From positions 368,001 to 432,000 of the forward strand of contig NZ_CP093302.1 of assembly GCF_024362765.1 (NCBI RefSeq): a DNA stretch of 64,000 nt. Direction: 5' to 3'. This DNA comes from Alkalihalobacillus sp. LMS6 (GTDB taxonomy: Bacteria > Bacillota > Bacilli > Bacillales > Bacillaceae_D). Position numbers and translations under genes: made by a program. The notes below the pieces were generated by a model. That model did not search any database, was not told the origin of the DNA, and was given only the letters and a program-made list of their open reading frames with translations. Below are positions 1 through 8,472 of the stretch, piece by piece (within the stretch, counting starts at the first letter, position 1; each line of letters begins with the position of its first letter).

Positions 1-110
1 TCAATGTCTACCCCAATCATCACATTAAGCGATCGGATTGTATTTGGGTTGTGAAAGGTTTGACGAATGAGTGCTACATTTTCTTTTAAACGATTTGTTA
101 GTAAGGCCAT
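1..110 (-). CDS. GerA-family spore germination protein, N-terminal fragment
   Basis: This ORF starts with ATG at 110-108 on the minus strand and runs off the left edge, so only about 36 residues are visible. The peptide begins MALLTNRLKENVALIRQTF, which resembles the start of GerA-type germinant receptor A subunits (the N-L-x-x-N-[IV]-x-x-[IL]-[KR] stretch before the first domain). An AAAGGA ribosome site lies about nine bases upstream. GerA A subunits are inner-membrane spore proteins that sense germinants. The assignment rests on a short N-terminal match and the family could be wrong; the reading frame itself is convincing. Confidence 0.55.
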   Translation of the reverse strand, partial: MALLTNRLKENVALIRQTFHNPNTIRSLNVMIGVDI

Positions 111-241
111 AGAAAATTGTCCTTTATGTACAAGATAGATATAGTTTGTGACGTGTTTTGTGATTTATGCAGAGAGATTAGGATGCACCAATAATGGGCA
201 TTTGCGTAGGATATAAAAAGATATAAAGGGGAGGTAACGGT

Positions 242-742
242 ATGCAACATCATCGAATTGTTTCGTCTTTTTTTCCTCCTGGTAGTGGAGGGACATTCCC
301 AGGACAAGGAGGTTCGGGATTCCCACAAGGTCCATCAGGCGGAGGGGCATTCCCAGGGCAAGGAGGTCCAGGATTCCCACAAGGTCCGCCAGGCGGAGGA
401 CCACCGGGTTGGGGGCCATTTCCAGGTCACGATGGACCAGGTTATCCGCAGCCGGGTCCACCAGGGGGCGGTGGCTCGCAAGGACAGAGTGGAGAACCAC
501 CAGGCCCACCACCAGGGAATCCGCCACAACTTCAATCAGTAAGTGCTTTTGCTGTTGATCCTGGAGCGATAAATGGGTGTTTATTTCGCTACACATATAT
601 ACGGTTAAACAATGGGGATCAGTTTTGGTTTTATCCAACGTTCGTAGGCAGAAACTCTGTTGCTGGCTATCGTTGGTTTATCTTTAGGTGGGTTTATTTT
701 GGCATTGATACGAGAAGAATCAGTGCATTCCAATGTGTATAA
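242..742 (+). CDS. Collagen-like Gly/Pro-rich small protein
   Basis: A 166-aa protein with a strong GGGGAGG ribosome site. Residues about 14-95 are Gly/Pro/Gln-rich with repeated FPGQGG and GFPQGP units. The C-terminal ~70 residues are a compact aromatic and Arg-rich segment (YIRLNNGDQFWFYPTFVGRN, then GYRWFIFRW, ending in RRISAFQCV). Small Bacillus proteins with a Gly-rich head and a similar FVGRNS/GYRW/YFGIDxRRI tail are, to my recollection, common and of unknown function. No signal peptide or membrane segment is visible. Divergent from a germination-type gene, so a spore-surface role is possible but only inferred. A hairpin terminator follows. Confidence 0.75.
   Translation: MQHHRIVSSFFPPGSGGTFPGQGGSGFPQGPSGGGAFPGQGGPGFPQGPPGGGPPGWGPFPGHDGPGYPQPGPPGGGGSQGQSGEPPGPPPGNPPQLQSVSAFAVDPGAINGCLFRYTYIRLNNGDQFWFYPTFVGRNSVAGYRWFIFRWVYFGIDTRRISAFQCV
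287..394 (+). repeat. Two tandem 54-bp coding repeats
   Basis: Two in-frame 54-bp copies beginning at 287 and 341 encode the GGTFPGQGG...GFPQGP unit of the collagen-like protein; a third diverged copy starts at 395. Differences are mostly third-position or Ser/Pro changes. Confidence 0.8.
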
Positions 743-751
743 AGAAGAAAG

Positions 752-785
752 AAAGAAGAGAAATCATTTTCTCTTCTTTTTATTT
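752..785 (+). terminator. Rho-independent terminator
   Basis: The arm AAAGAAGAGAAA pairs with TTTCTCTTCTTT across a TCAT loop and is followed by a T-rich tract, ten bases after the stop of the collagen-like gene. Confidence 0.8.
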
Positions 786-897
786 TGAAAACAAGAGCAA
801 TTACGATGATTAGAGAGGATATGGAAGAAATTCTAGCACTGATTACGCTTAACAACGTTCAAACGCCTTCTTGATACATAATCTAAGTTAACGCTGT

Positions 898-926
898 TTG
901 CGAAAAAAACGCGATCATCCTATTAT
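898..926 (+). promoter_or_regulatory. Candidate sigma-A promoter of ectABC
   Basis: TTGCGA (898-903) and TATTAT (921-926) are separated by exactly 17 bp, about 110 bp upstream of ectA. Pattern match only. Confidence 0.5.
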
Positions 927-966
927 ATAAAAGGGTTAAGAAAATACAGTTGAATTTGAAAATATT

Positions 967-992
967 GGTTTCGTTTAAATCCAAGCGGGTAA
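967..992 (+). promoter_or_regulatory. Candidate sigma-B promoter of ectABC
   Basis: GGTTTC (967-972), a 14-bp spacer, then GGGTAA (987-992). This fits the general-stress pattern of a GTTT-type -35 and a GGGTA-type -10, and lies about 45 bp before the ectA start. Stress induction of ectoine synthesis would make sense, but this is inferred. Confidence 0.4.
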
Positions 993-1038
993 AAGAAAGG
1001 CGAACACCAATGTTATAAATTGAATAAAGGAGGAAGAC

Positions 1039-1533
1039 ATGGAACAGTCATCAGTATTGACTCTGCAAAAACCAACTGTTGAAGATGGTGCTGCGATGTG
1101 GGAACTAGCTGAAACATCGACATTGGATTCAAACTCCGTTTACAAGTACATTATGATGTGCGAATATTTTGACGAAACGTGTATTGTTGCACGTGAAGGT
1201 GACGAAGTTGTTGGTTTTATTACCGCATTTATTCCGCCAAAGCAGCCGGATACACTGTTTATTTGGCAAGTTGGGGTAGCAGAATCCCAAAGAGGTAAAG
1301 GACTTGCTTTAGATCTATTGGAGCGTCTCATTGAGCGTGATGTTTGTAGAGACGTTAGATATGTAGAAGCAACCGTTACACCTTCTAATAAAGCCTCTCA
1401 ATCACTATTCAAGAAGCTTGCTCGTAGCCAAGGCACAGCTTGCAACATTTCTGATTGTTTTGGAGAAGAACTATTTCCTGGTGATAACCATGAAGAAGAA
1501 AAAACGTTTCGCATTGGACCGATTAAAGGTTAA
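1039..1533 (+). CDS. ectA: L-2,4-diaminobutyrate acetyltransferase EctA
   Basis: A 164-aa GNAT enzyme that acetylates L-2,4-diaminobutyrate at N-gamma, the second step of ectoine synthesis. The acetyl-CoA loop is visible as [16 protein letters not shown] near residues 80-95, and the [12 protein letters not shown] and [13 protein letters not shown] stretches are typical of EctA. The length is normal for the family. An AAAGGAGG ribosome site precedes the ATG. It is the first gene of ectABC, 19 bp upstream of ectB, behind two candidate promoters. The product is cytoplasmic. Confidence 0.95.
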   Translation: MEQSSVLTLQKPTVEDGAAMWELAETSTLDSNSVYKYIMMCEYFDETCIVAREGDEVVGFITAFIPPKQPDTLFIWQVGVAESQRGKGLALDLLERLIERDVCRDVRYVEATVTPSNKASQSLFKKLARSQGTACNISDCFGEELFPGDNHEEEKTFRIGPIKG

Positions 1534-1552
1534 GAATTTAAGGAGGAAAACC

Positions 1553-2836
1553 GTGAATAAAACAGATATGAAGATTTTTGAAGAAAGAGAATCTGAGGTA
1601 AGAAGCTATTGTAGAAGCTTCCCGACTGTATTTACGAAAGCTAAAGGTTCGACAATGTGGGATGAAGAAGGCAACGAATACATTGATTTCTTTGCAGGTG
1701 CTGGGGCACTCAATTATGGTCATAATGATGAAAATATGAAAAAAGCGCTTGTTGATTACATTATGAGTGATGGCATGACTCACTCTCTTGATATGGCGAC
1801 TACCCCGAAAGCAAACTTCTTATCAGCTTTCAATGAAACGATTTTAAAGCCAAGAGGGTTAGACTATAAAGTTATGTTTCCAGGACCAACCGGAACAAAT
1901 ACAGTAGAAGCTGCGTTAAAGCTTGCGCGTAAAGTAACAGGCCGAACAGATATTATTAGCTTTACGAATGGTTTCCACGGAATGACGATAGGCTCACTTT
2001 CAGTCACAGGTAATGCGTTTAAGCGAAAAGGCGCAGGTATTCCACTAACTAATGTTGTAACGATGCCGTATGACAATTTTCTTACGGAAGAACTAGATAC
2101 ACTTGACTATCTCGAACAATTCCTCACTGAAGGTGGTTCAGGAGTTGATATCCCAGCAGCAGTTATTCTTGAAACCGTCCAAGGTGAAGGTGGCGTCAAC
2201 GCTGCGCGTACGGAATGGTTACAGCGATTAGAGCGTATTTGTAAAGAGCACGATATCTTGATGATTATTGACGATGTGCAAGCAGGAATTGGACGGACTG
2301 GTTCTTTCTTTAGCTTTGAAGAAGCTGGATTGAAGCCGGATATTGTCTGTTTATCAAAATCGATTGGCGGATATGGTCTGCCATTAGCCTTAACATTGTT
2401 TAAACCAGAGCTAGACATCTGGGATCCAGGTGAGCATAACGGGACGTTTAGAGGGAACAATCATGCATTTGTTACGGCAACTGTTGCATTAGATTACTGG
2501 AAATCACCAGATTTTCAAGAATCAATTCAGAGAAAAGCCGAGCTTGTAAAACAATTCCTAACTACGATTGTTGAAAAATACCCAGAATTAAATGGAACCG
2601 TAAAAGGCAGAGGGTTAATGATGGGAATAGGGTGTGGAGAGCCGGCTATAGCAGGGAAAATTGCGGCTGAAGCATTCTCAAGAGGACTCATTATGGAAAC
2701 AGCAGGTTTTGAAGATGAAGTGTTTAAATTGTTCCCAGCGGTGACCATCCCTGAGGACAAGTTAAAAGCAGGTCTCGCTATTATTGAAGAGAGCGTGCGA
2801 GCGTCTCTAGGTGTTAAAGAACCGATTCTAAATTAA
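1553..2836 (+). CDS. ectB: Diaminobutyrate--2-oxoglutarate transaminase EctB
   Basis: A class-III PLP aminotransferase of 427 aa that converts aspartate beta-semialdehyde to L-2,4-diaminobutyrate with glutamate as amino donor. The motif [13 protein letters not shown] and the PLP lysine in [10 protein letters not shown] (Lys about residue 269) are present. The reading frame is open back to 1418 inside ectA, but the GTG at 1553 sits correctly behind AAGGAGG and gives the family N-terminus ([13 protein letters not shown]), so I chose it. It is followed 22 bp later by ectC. Confidence 0.95.
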   Translation: MNKTDMKIFEERESEVRSYCRSFPTVFTKAKGSTMWDEEGNEYIDFFAGAGALNYGHNDENMKKALVDYIMSDGMTHSLDMATTPKANFLSAFNETILKPRGLDYKVMFPGPTGTNTVEAALKLARKVTGRTDIISFTNGFHGMTIGSLSVTGNAFKRKGAGIPLTNVVTMPYDNFLTEELDTLDYLEQFLTEGGSGVDIPAAVILETVQGEGGVNAARTEWLQRLERICKEHDILMIIDDVQAGIGRTGSFFSFEEAGLKPDIVCLSKSIGGYGLPLALTLFKPELDIWDPGEHNGTFRGNNHAFVTATVALDYWKSPDFQESIQRKAELVKQFLTTIVEKYPELNGTVKGRGLMMGIGCGEPAIAGKIAAEAFSRGLIMETAGFEDEVFKLFPAVTIPEDKLKAGLAIIEESVRASLGVKEPILN

Positions 2837-2858
2837 TTTTTTGTAGGAGGTTTTTCAA

Positions 2859-3254
2859 ATGAAAGTTGTAAAACTAGAAGATATTTTAAATACAGAACGC
2901 GATGTTGACGGTGGTAACTGGAGAAGTCAAAGAATTGTTGTAGAAAAAGATGGAATGGGTTATTCGCTACACGATACGCAGATTCGTGCAGGTACGGAAA
3001 CACATCTTTGGTATAAACATCACCTTGAATCGGTTTATATCATTGAAGGTGAAGGTGAAATTGAAACCATTAAAGACGGGAAGATTTGGCCTGTGAAAAA
3101 ATTTGAGTGCTACGTCTTAGACGAGCACGATGAGCATTATTTACGTGCTACAACGGATATGCGCATGGTTTGTGTATTTAATCCGCCAACTACTGGAGAA
3201 GAAATTCATGATGAAGACGGTGCATACCGTTTACCAGAGCATATGCAAAAATAA
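2859..3254 (+). CDS. ectC: L-ectoine synthase EctC
   Basis: A 131-aa cupin enzyme that cyclises N-gamma-acetyl-diaminobutyrate to ectoine. It begins [20 protein letters not shown] and contains [21 protein letters not shown] and the Tyr/His-rich [13 protein letters not shown] segment typical of EctC. The ribosome site is AGGAGG. It is the last gene of ectABC, closed by a strong hairpin at 3253. No ectD hydroxylase gene or ectoine transporter is adjacent, so the window supports ectoine but not hydroxyectoine production. Confidence 0.96.
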   Translation: MKVVKLEDILNTERDVDGGNWRSQRIVVEKDGMGYSLHDTQIRAGTETHLWYKHHLESVYIIEGEGEIETIKDGKIWPVKKFECYVLDEHDEHYLRATTDMRMVCVFNPPTTGEEIHDEDGAYRLPEHMQK

Positions 3255-3281
3255 AACGAGGGGGATGCCCCTCGTTTTTTT
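3253..3281 (+). terminator. ectABC terminator
   Basis: AACGAGGGG pairs with CCCCTCGTT around a short loop, followed by a T run. Confidence 0.85.
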
Positions 3282-3332
3282 AAATTCATGTTGATGCGCC
3301 ATTCTCCTTAGCCAGGTAGTGAGAAAAGGGAC

Positions 3333-3917
3333 TTATTCTTCTCTTTCTTTAACCTCAATCTGTTCGTTGTTTCGTCCCGTTCGCTTAATTTCAAAATTAC
3401 GAAAGAGTACGTACATAGAGATGCCGTTAAGACCAAGTACCATGAATGATAGCGCAAGGAATAGGAAGAACTCGACTCCGCCAAACATCGCATAAAACAT
3501 GGTGATGGCACCGATGACGATGTTGAGAATACCTAAAGCCATCATCCAACCCCATTGATTAACGTCCCATTCTTTTAATTGAAGCGATCCTGAAATTCGA
3601 AGAACGCCGGAAAAAATAAGCCACATCGCTAAGAAGAAAATAACAGCAATGATGCCGACAAAGGCATTAATTAAGATGAGGATACCTAAGATAAAGGATA
3701 AAATCCCATCTGCCAACACCCACCCTGATCGTTTAATCTCATTTCGGTCAAGGATGTACGTAATGGTGGTGATAATTCCGCTTACGAGCATAATGACACC
3801 TAACCCAATTGTAAACGTGAGCAATGTTGTTGCTGGTAAGAATAAAGCAGTAAAACCAAGTACAAAGAAAGCAATGGCAACGACCATGAGTAATGTACGT
3901 AAATAAGTTTGTTGCAT
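3333..3917 (-). CDS. HdeD/DUF308-family membrane protein
   Basis: A 194-aa integral membrane protein with about six hydrophobic helices arranged in repeated pairs (for example FFVLGFTALFLPATTLLTF and GILSFILGILILINAFVGII), followed by a charged cytoplasmic tail. The repeated GILxxxxGI pattern and size fit the HdeD/DUF308 family. Members of this family are linked to acid or general stress, but the biochemical role is unknown. The ribosome site AAGGAGG is clear. A candidate sigma-B promoter lies about 70 bp upstream, which would fit a stress role. Confidence 0.75.
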   Translation of the reverse strand: MQQTYLRTLLMVVAIAFFVLGFTALFLPATTLLTFTIGLGVIMLVSGIITTITYILDRNEIKRSGWVLADGILSFILGILILINAFVGIIAVIFFLAMWLIFSGVLRISGSLQLKEWDVNQWGWMMALGILNIVIGAITMFYAMFGGVEFFLFLALSFMVLGLNGISMYVLFRNFEIKRTGRNNEQIEVKEREE

Positions 3918-4258
3918 GAGAATGCGTTCCTCCTTAAAAATCTAAGATGTCTTTTTTACATGTTCGATCAAATCTCTAAGTATATCTACCCAGTAACAAA
4001 GGAGATCTAAACTTGTGAAAAAGTGAACAATTTGTTACAACGTTTTTAAAAAGGGTAACAGGGGATCGTTTAATCGATTTCACAATGGTTAATGGTCGCC
4101 ATTTTAAAAAGAACGTCTGTCTTTTTCGAATCATATTTGAGTAAAGACACGCATTAAAATTGTTAAGCTTTTCTTAAAAGTGAGCGCATAGCATACAAGT
4201 GAGTGTCTGAAACGATATACTTATCATAAGGCTAGCTAAAAGAAAGGGATGACAGAAA
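3918..4258. other. Divergent intergenic region
   Basis: 341 bp between the divergent HdeD-like and GDPD genes. It holds a candidate sigma-B promoter for the left gene. A short GGTCGCCATTTT stretch near 4094 resembles the ends of the dispersed repeat at 24010 but is too short to call. I see no ORF with a ribosome site. Confidence 0.5.
3986..4012 (-). promoter_or_regulatory. Candidate sigma-B promoter of the HdeD-like gene
   Basis: On the minus strand GTTTAG (4012-4007) is followed after 15 bp by GGGTAG (3991-3986). This is near the sigma-B pattern GTTTAA-N12-15-GGGTAT. Confidence 0.4.
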
Positions 4259-5011
4259 TTGACAGCCATCTATGGACATCGTGGAGCAATGGGGATCTAT
4301 CCAGAAAACACGCTACCTAGCTTTCAAGAAGCATTGGCAAATGGTGTGGAGGGCATTGAATTAGACGTTCAATTAACGAAAGATAATCAGTTTGTCGTGT
4401 TACACGATCCAACCGTTGACCGAACAACGAATGGCACAGGTCATGTGAATGAGATGTCACTCGAAGAAGTAAAGCGTCTTAGTGCAGGAGAGTCGTTCAC
4501 GCATTTAAAGAAGTATAATGAGAGTTGGATGACGATTACTATACCAACTTTGGAAGAAGCGCTCATGATGATGGCATCTTATCAGATTGAAGTAAATATT
4601 GAACTAAAGCCGAACCTTTCCGAAAAAAAGGGAGTGGAGAAAGCGTTACTGGACGCTGTGCAACCATTTACAAATGATGTAACGATTAACTTTTCTTCGT
4701 TTCATCTACCTTTATTGCAACGGATGCGCCAAGTAAACGAGAAGGTAGAACTTGCTTGGTTAGTAAAGTTTGACGTTCCTTATCCAGTCGATTATTTGAA
4801 TACGTATCACATTGATTTGTTTCACATCTCAAAAAAAATAGCACTTGCTGAACACTCTTCGTTTGAAAAAGCGAGGATGCTGCAGCAATCGCGGGTGTGG
4901 ACAGTAAATGATGAAGAAGAGATGAAGGCACTCATACAAAAAGGCGTTAAAGCCATCATGACAGATTACCCAAAAGTCGCTCTCGATTTAAGAAAGCAGC
5001 TAGCTCTGTGA
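4259..5011 (+). CDS. Glycerophosphodiester phosphodiesterase
   Basis: A 250-aa GDPD-family TIM-barrel enzyme that hydrolyses glycerophosphodiesters to glycerol 3-phosphate and an alcohol. All signature segments are visible: YGHRGAMGIYPENT with the catalytic HR pair, GIELDVQLTKDNQ with the metal-binding Glu/Asp, VLHD, INIELKP-type NIELKP, and VWTVNDEEE near the end. There is no signal peptide, so it is cytoplasmic (UgpQ/YqiK-like rather than secreted GlpQ). The TTG start follows AGAAAGGGA; the ATG at 4249 is out of frame. It stands alone between a divergent membrane gene and a convergent lipoprotein gene. Confidence 0.9.
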   Translation: MTAIYGHRGAMGIYPENTLPSFQEALANGVEGIELDVQLTKDNQFVVLHDPTVDRTTNGTGHVNEMSLEEVKRLSAGESFTHLKKYNESWMTITIPTLEEALMMMASYQIEVNIELKPNLSEKKGVEKALLDAVQPFTNDVTINFSSFHLPLLQRMRQVNEKVELAWLVKFDVPYPVDYLNTYHIDLFHISKKIALAEHSSFEKARMLQQSRVWTVNDEEEMKALIQKGVKAIMTDYPKVALDLRKQLAL

Positions 5012-5029
5012 GCTAGCTGCAATTTTTTT
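4996..5029 (+). terminator. GDPD terminator
   Basis: Perfect 10-bp stem GCAGCTAGCT/AGCTAGCTGC with a CTGTG loop and a T run. It overlaps the GDPD stop codon. Confidence 0.9.
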
Positions 5030-5957
5030 ATCCATCTGAAAATGAAAAGTTAAAGCGTACGGAATCTCCTACTTGATTACCAGAGTGGTCTCGCGCTCCG
5101 GAAAAAACACCATAGATCGAGAAAATATCTGTAACAGGAATGGATCCGTCTAGCATGTATAAGAGCGAAACCCGTTGTGGGGTAGAGTCTTCTAACGCGT
5201 CGTAACCAACGCCTAATCCGCTAAACATGGAATGTGGGAGAAATTCGTGCCCACCACTTTCAAGAACGAGTAAATGGGCTGTATTTTGTAGTGCTGTGCT
5301 TCCTGTGTTTTGTAAGACAAGATCTACTTGTATAAATTCAACATGATCTCCTGCAACTCCAGCAAGATCGGGTTCGGTTACCTCGCCACTAACTAACTGA
5401 ATTTGATCAATTTGATAGAAGAGTGGGCCCGATTGATAAGGTCCTAATTTCGTCCGTTGTTTATGTATCGTATAAGTGCCTGTCTCGTGGTGAATCGTTT
5501 CGCCAACTTCGCCGTAGACCGTAGGAGAAGCTGGATAAGGATCACTTACCGGAGTTTCTGTAATAGCTGGAGCCTGGGTCTCTTCCTCAGATGCTGACGT
5601 TGTCTCTTCTTCTGAATTAGTCTCTTCACTCTCGCTTTGTTCCGATTCTGCGTCTGTTGCTTCATTTGAAGTAGACTCGCTTTCGTCTTCCTTCGACTCT
5701 TCAATCTCCTCCTCTTCTTTATCGTTTTCCTCTGTCTCCGCATCTTCTTCCTCTTCTGTGTTTTCTTCCTCTTCTGTGTTTTCTTCCTCTAACTGCTCGA
5801 TCCATTCCTCAGCTAGGACAGCCATTTGATTTGACTGTTCAAAGTACAATTTTTGCGACAGTTTTTCTCCGTTATAGGATTCTCCTGAATTCGAACATGC
5901 GGTTAATAGAAAAAACGTAAGTGTGCCGCACATCATATAAGAATGTTTCTTCTTCAT
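5028..5957 (-). CDS. Lipoprotein with an acidic repeat spacer
   Basis: A 309-aa predicted lipoprotein. The N-terminus MKKKHSYMMCGTLTFFLLTAC is a type II signal with lipobox LTAC. Residues about 55-130 are a Glu/Asp/Ser/Thr-rich low-complexity spacer containing NTEEEE repeats. The last ~170 residues form a beta-rich domain (VYGEVGETIHHETGTYTIHK, then IQVDLVLQNTGSTALQNTA) with the pattern of the immunoglobulin-like DUF4352 superfamily. The layout is a membrane anchor, a flexible charged stalk suited to a salty or alkaline exterior, and a globular extracellular domain. Ligand and function are unknown. Confidence 0.75.
   Translation of the reverse strand: MKKKHSYMMCGTLTFFLLTACSNSGESYNGEKLSQKLYFEQSNQMAVLAEEWIEQLEEENTEEEENTEEEEDAETEENDKEEEEIEESKEDESESTSNEATDAESEQSESEETNSEEETTSASEEETQAPAITETPVSDPYPASPTVYGEVGETIHHETGTYTIHKQRTKLGPYQSGPLFYQIDQIQLVSGEVTEPDLAGVAGDHVEFIQVDLVLQNTGSTALQNTAHLLVLESGGHEFLPHSMFSGLGVGYDALEDSTPQRVSLLYMLDGSIPVTDIFSIYGVFSGARDHSGNQVGDSVRFNFSFSDG
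5745..5789 (-). repeat. 2.5 copies of an 18-bp coding repeat
   Basis: Two identical 18-bp units (5745-5762, 5763-5780) plus a half unit encode NTEEEE repeats in the acidic stalk of the lipoprotein. Likely prone to slippage. Confidence 0.8.
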
Positions 5958-6480
5958 AGAACACCTCGCCTTTCCCCTTAACAGTACCAGTCAGTGAAAG
6001 CTGTTACAAGGTTTGGCTCGTCGTTTTCATGAGAACACGAAGCAGGCTTGTATTGATAGTATTTAGAACGAAAGCAAAAGGTGTGAAGAAAGTCTAAGGA
6101 AAAAAGATGGTTGTTCCTGTTTTTATATGGATATTATTCATCTATAATGACTGCGGAAAAAGGCTGAAATCCCTTTGTTCTTAAGAGAAGCTATGAATGA
6201 TTAGTAGTTATAAAGGTGTGTATCATTTAGCATGATTTTTATCTTCAATAATGAAAGACCTACGTCAATAGACCGTTATTTTCATGATGCACACCTATTG
6301 AAAATGAGGTAGAAGAGTTCGCATACATGGTTTCCCTTCTTGTATTAAACAAAAGATCCAAAAAACGGTATGCCAAAAAGAGTATAGACTTTCTAACTAT
6401 GGTATCCGGACTATTGAAACGGTTTTCATTAAACGGTATTCTCTCATAGTGTATAGGACACAGGAGGGCATTATTATAAG
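5958..6480. other. 523-bp intergenic region without a convincing gene
   Basis: Lies between two divergent lipoprotein-like genes. It contains a candidate sigma-A promoter close to the right-hand gene and three direct AAACGGT repeats (6363, 6417, 6431). The minus-strand ORF at 6260-6487 has no ribosome site and unlikely composition. Confidence 0.5.
6414..6442 (+). promoter_or_regulatory. Candidate sigma-A promoter with AAACGGT repeats
   Basis: TTGAAA (6414-6419), a 17-bp spacer, TATTCT (6437-6442). AAACGGT repeats at 6417 and 6431 overlap the -35 and -10 boxes, which could be a regulator site. Confidence 0.45.
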
Positions 6481-7527
6481 ATGACAAGACTATCTAGAGT
6501 AGAAAAAATTAGAGTAGAAAAACGAGATCAGCGTATTAAGTTAATACGTACAGGGGTAATCACGACGTTTGCATTAGGGTTAGCAGGATGTGTTCAAGCA
6601 TCGGCACAAGGGGAACTTATGCCAACCAATCAAAGCATACCACTGAGCCACAAAGACATGGATGAACATAAAAAAGAAACGCATCCAAATTACTTATATT
6701 CTATGTATAGATATGATCGACTCGACCACGAAATCAAAGTATACGGGTTTAAAAACACGAATGACGAAAAAACAGACAAATGGACCTTCACAAGCAATAA
6801 GCAGACTGGTACGCTGGAAGATCCACTTCCTAAGGTGCATGTAGTTGAGGAAGAAGAGACAGTTTCTATTGAGTCATCCACAACCAATCATGAAGAGCGC
6901 TCTGAACCATCTAAAGAAGCAATTTTAAACGTGGATCCTTTAAACGCACGAGATCAGGATCAGCTACATGAGAAAGAGAACAAGGAGAATTTAGGTGAAG
7001 ACAATCAATTGGGTATTGAGCAAACGGAAAACATTCAAGAAGCGGCAACAGTTAAAGATTCGAACAACGAACTTAATAAGGAAGAATCGAAGCCATTGGT
7101 CAAGTGGAACAACCACGGAAAAGTCGTTTATGTAGAACAAACACGTTTTGCGATTGAGACAGAATATGGAGATAAATGGTTTGTTGTTGATGAAACGGAA
7201 ACGATAAACCAGCTTAAACCAAATATGGCGGTCAGCGTTTATTATCAAGAGGTCGACAATATGAACGTTGTAACAGACTCTTTTATTACGTATAAACCTG
7301 AGGATGCAATAGAAGAAGACAAATTGGAAGGAACCTACCTTTCATATGCTGATGATAATCAGAAAGCCATTCGCATCTACATTCCTCATCAAGAAGTAAT
7401 TTACGATTTAGCACCATCCTTATATGATATGACTCTTTATGACTATGGAACACCTATTACGTTTACAACGAAATTTGATGAAGAAGGCAAGCTGATTGTT
7501 ACATCGATTAACAACGCTTCATCTTAA
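6481..7527 (+). CDS. Putative secreted or lipid-anchored protein, function unknown
   Basis: A 348-aa protein. A long basic N-terminus (MTRLSRVEKIRVEKRDQRIK) leads into a hydrophobic stretch ending in LGLAGC, which reads as a lipobox at about residue 37; a type I cleavage after SAQG is the alternative. The mature protein is hydrophilic and acidic with Glu/Asn-rich spacers (residues 110-195). Its C-terminal ~140 residues contain beta-rich segments such as NNHGKVVYVEQTRFAIET, as if a small OB- or SH3-like domain. The ribosome site is GGAGGG with a rather long spacing of 12. I do not recognise the family. Confidence 0.6.
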   Translation: MTRLSRVEKIRVEKRDQRIKLIRTGVITTFALGLAGCVQASAQGELMPTNQSIPLSHKDMDEHKKETHPNYLYSMYRYDRLDHEIKVYGFKNTNDEKTDKWTFTSNKQTGTLEDPLPKVHVVEEEETVSIESSTTNHEERSEPSKEAILNVDPLNARDQDQLHEKENKENLGEDNQLGIEQTENIQEAATVKDSNNELNKEESKPLVKWNNHGKVVYVEQTRFAIETEYGDKWFVVDETETINQLKPNMAVSVYYQEVDNMNVVTDSFITYKPEDAIEEDKLEGTYLSYADDNQKAIRIYIPHQEVIYDLAPSLYDMTLYDYGTPITFTTKFDEEGKLIVTSINNASS

Positions 7528-7547
7528 CGATCGTTTCCAAGCGAAAG

Positions 7548-7593
7548 GAATGTTCGTGAGTGATGTTGTTGCGCTCATGAACATTCTTTTTTT
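7548..7593 (+). terminator. Rho-independent terminator
   Basis: GAATGTTCGTGAG pairs with CTCATGAACATTC (one G-T pair) around a 13-base loop, then seven T. Confidence 0.8.
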
Positions 7594-7609
7594 CAACCAA
7601 AGTCTTCAT

Positions 7610-8458
7610 TCATTTTTGGTTGTAATCAAACCAATACGCTAAATATTTGTAGTCGCCCCATTTGTCGTATACGCTTTCTAATTCTTTTTTTGAAGGCGCT
7701 ACGCCTTGAAAATAAGTTTGAATGACATGTCTTTTGTATTCAGAATCTACTGGAACGCCGTCATACCGACCAATAATCATGGCTAGAGAATTTCGTGCAT
7801 AGGGGCCGACACCTTTGATTTCATTAAACACGTCAGCTGAAGCCGTATGGAGGTAGCGTTCGGGCTGGTTGAGTATTTTTTCCGCCGCATCAAGAATGTA
7901 GCGACTGCGGTAACCAACTCGTACATATTTCTGCAAAAATGATTCGCCTGCATCTAAGATCGTCTCAGGGGATGGAAACGTATAGAACGTTCGACCAAAC
8001 CCATTTGTGCGATCGCCTAATTGACTCGTCAACAGTTCGCTCATCTGGATCGTTTGCTGCCAGCGCGTATTTGTTGTAAAGAGAACCTTTATCATATCCT
8101 CAAATAACGAAGGAGAGCGGAGCAACCGTCCTCGTTTATGCTCTTGTAGAAACGCTAATTCTTGATAAGTTTCACACAGTGTATAGAAAGGTTGGAACGC
8201 TTCGTCTAAGCGAAACATCCAGCTCACTTGATTCCTTACCTCTGTTTGTTCAAATTCAGTCAAATTGGTGTTGACGTCAACGGACAAATTCATACCGTCC
8301 ATTGAAATTTTCGCGACGACAATTTTGTTTGTTTCTAACACAAGCGGTCGATAAAACGATTCTTTTTCTGCATCCCAGTGACTGGGCGCTAACATCCACC
8401 AACCATGAGAAGTAACCGCATCTTTAAAATCAAATGGCTCTTGAATCGGGATTTGCAT
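7610..8458 (-). CDS. HhH-GPD DNA glycosylase (3-methyladenine/AlkA-like)
   Basis: A 282-aa base-excision DNA glycosylase. The helix-hairpin-helix and Gly/Pro-Asp element is clear near residues 215-245 as IKGVGPYARNSLAMIIGRYD, followed by VPVDSEYKRH with the likely catalytic Asp. No Cys cluster follows, so there is no Fe-S centre. The N-terminal ~100 residues form the beta domain typical of AlkA/OGG-like enzymes. It should remove alkylated or oxidised bases. Encoded 14 bp downstream of the DinB-like gene with a GGAGG ribosome site, so the two are probably one transcript. Confidence 0.8.
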   Translation of the reverse strand: MQIPIQEPFDFKDAVTSHGWWMLAPSHWDAEKESFYRPLVLETNKIVVAKISMDGMNLSVDVNTNLTEFEQTEVRNQVSWMFRLDEAFQPFYTLCETYQELAFLQEHKRGRLLRSPSLFEDMIKVLFTTNTRWQQTIQMSELLTSQLGDRTNGFGRTFYTFPSPETILDAGESFLQKYVRVGYRSRYILDAAEKILNQPERYLHTASADVFNEIKGVGPYARNSLAMIIGRYDGVPVDSEYKRHVIQTYFQGVAPSKKELESVYDKWGDYKYLAYWFDYNQK

Positions 8459-8472
8459 AGAAACCTCCTATC

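Noticed and set aside
1418-1552. N-terminal extension of ectB
   Set aside because: Overlaps ectA; the extra 45 residues are not EctB-like, and the GTG at 1553 has the ribosome site.
4088-4110. Third copy of the dispersed repeat
   Set aside because: Only a GTCGCCATTTT stretch matches, too short to distinguish from chance.
6260-6487. 75-aa ORF on the minus strand upstream of the 6481 gene
   Set aside because: No ribosome site, unusual composition, and it overlaps the promoter and start of a better gene.
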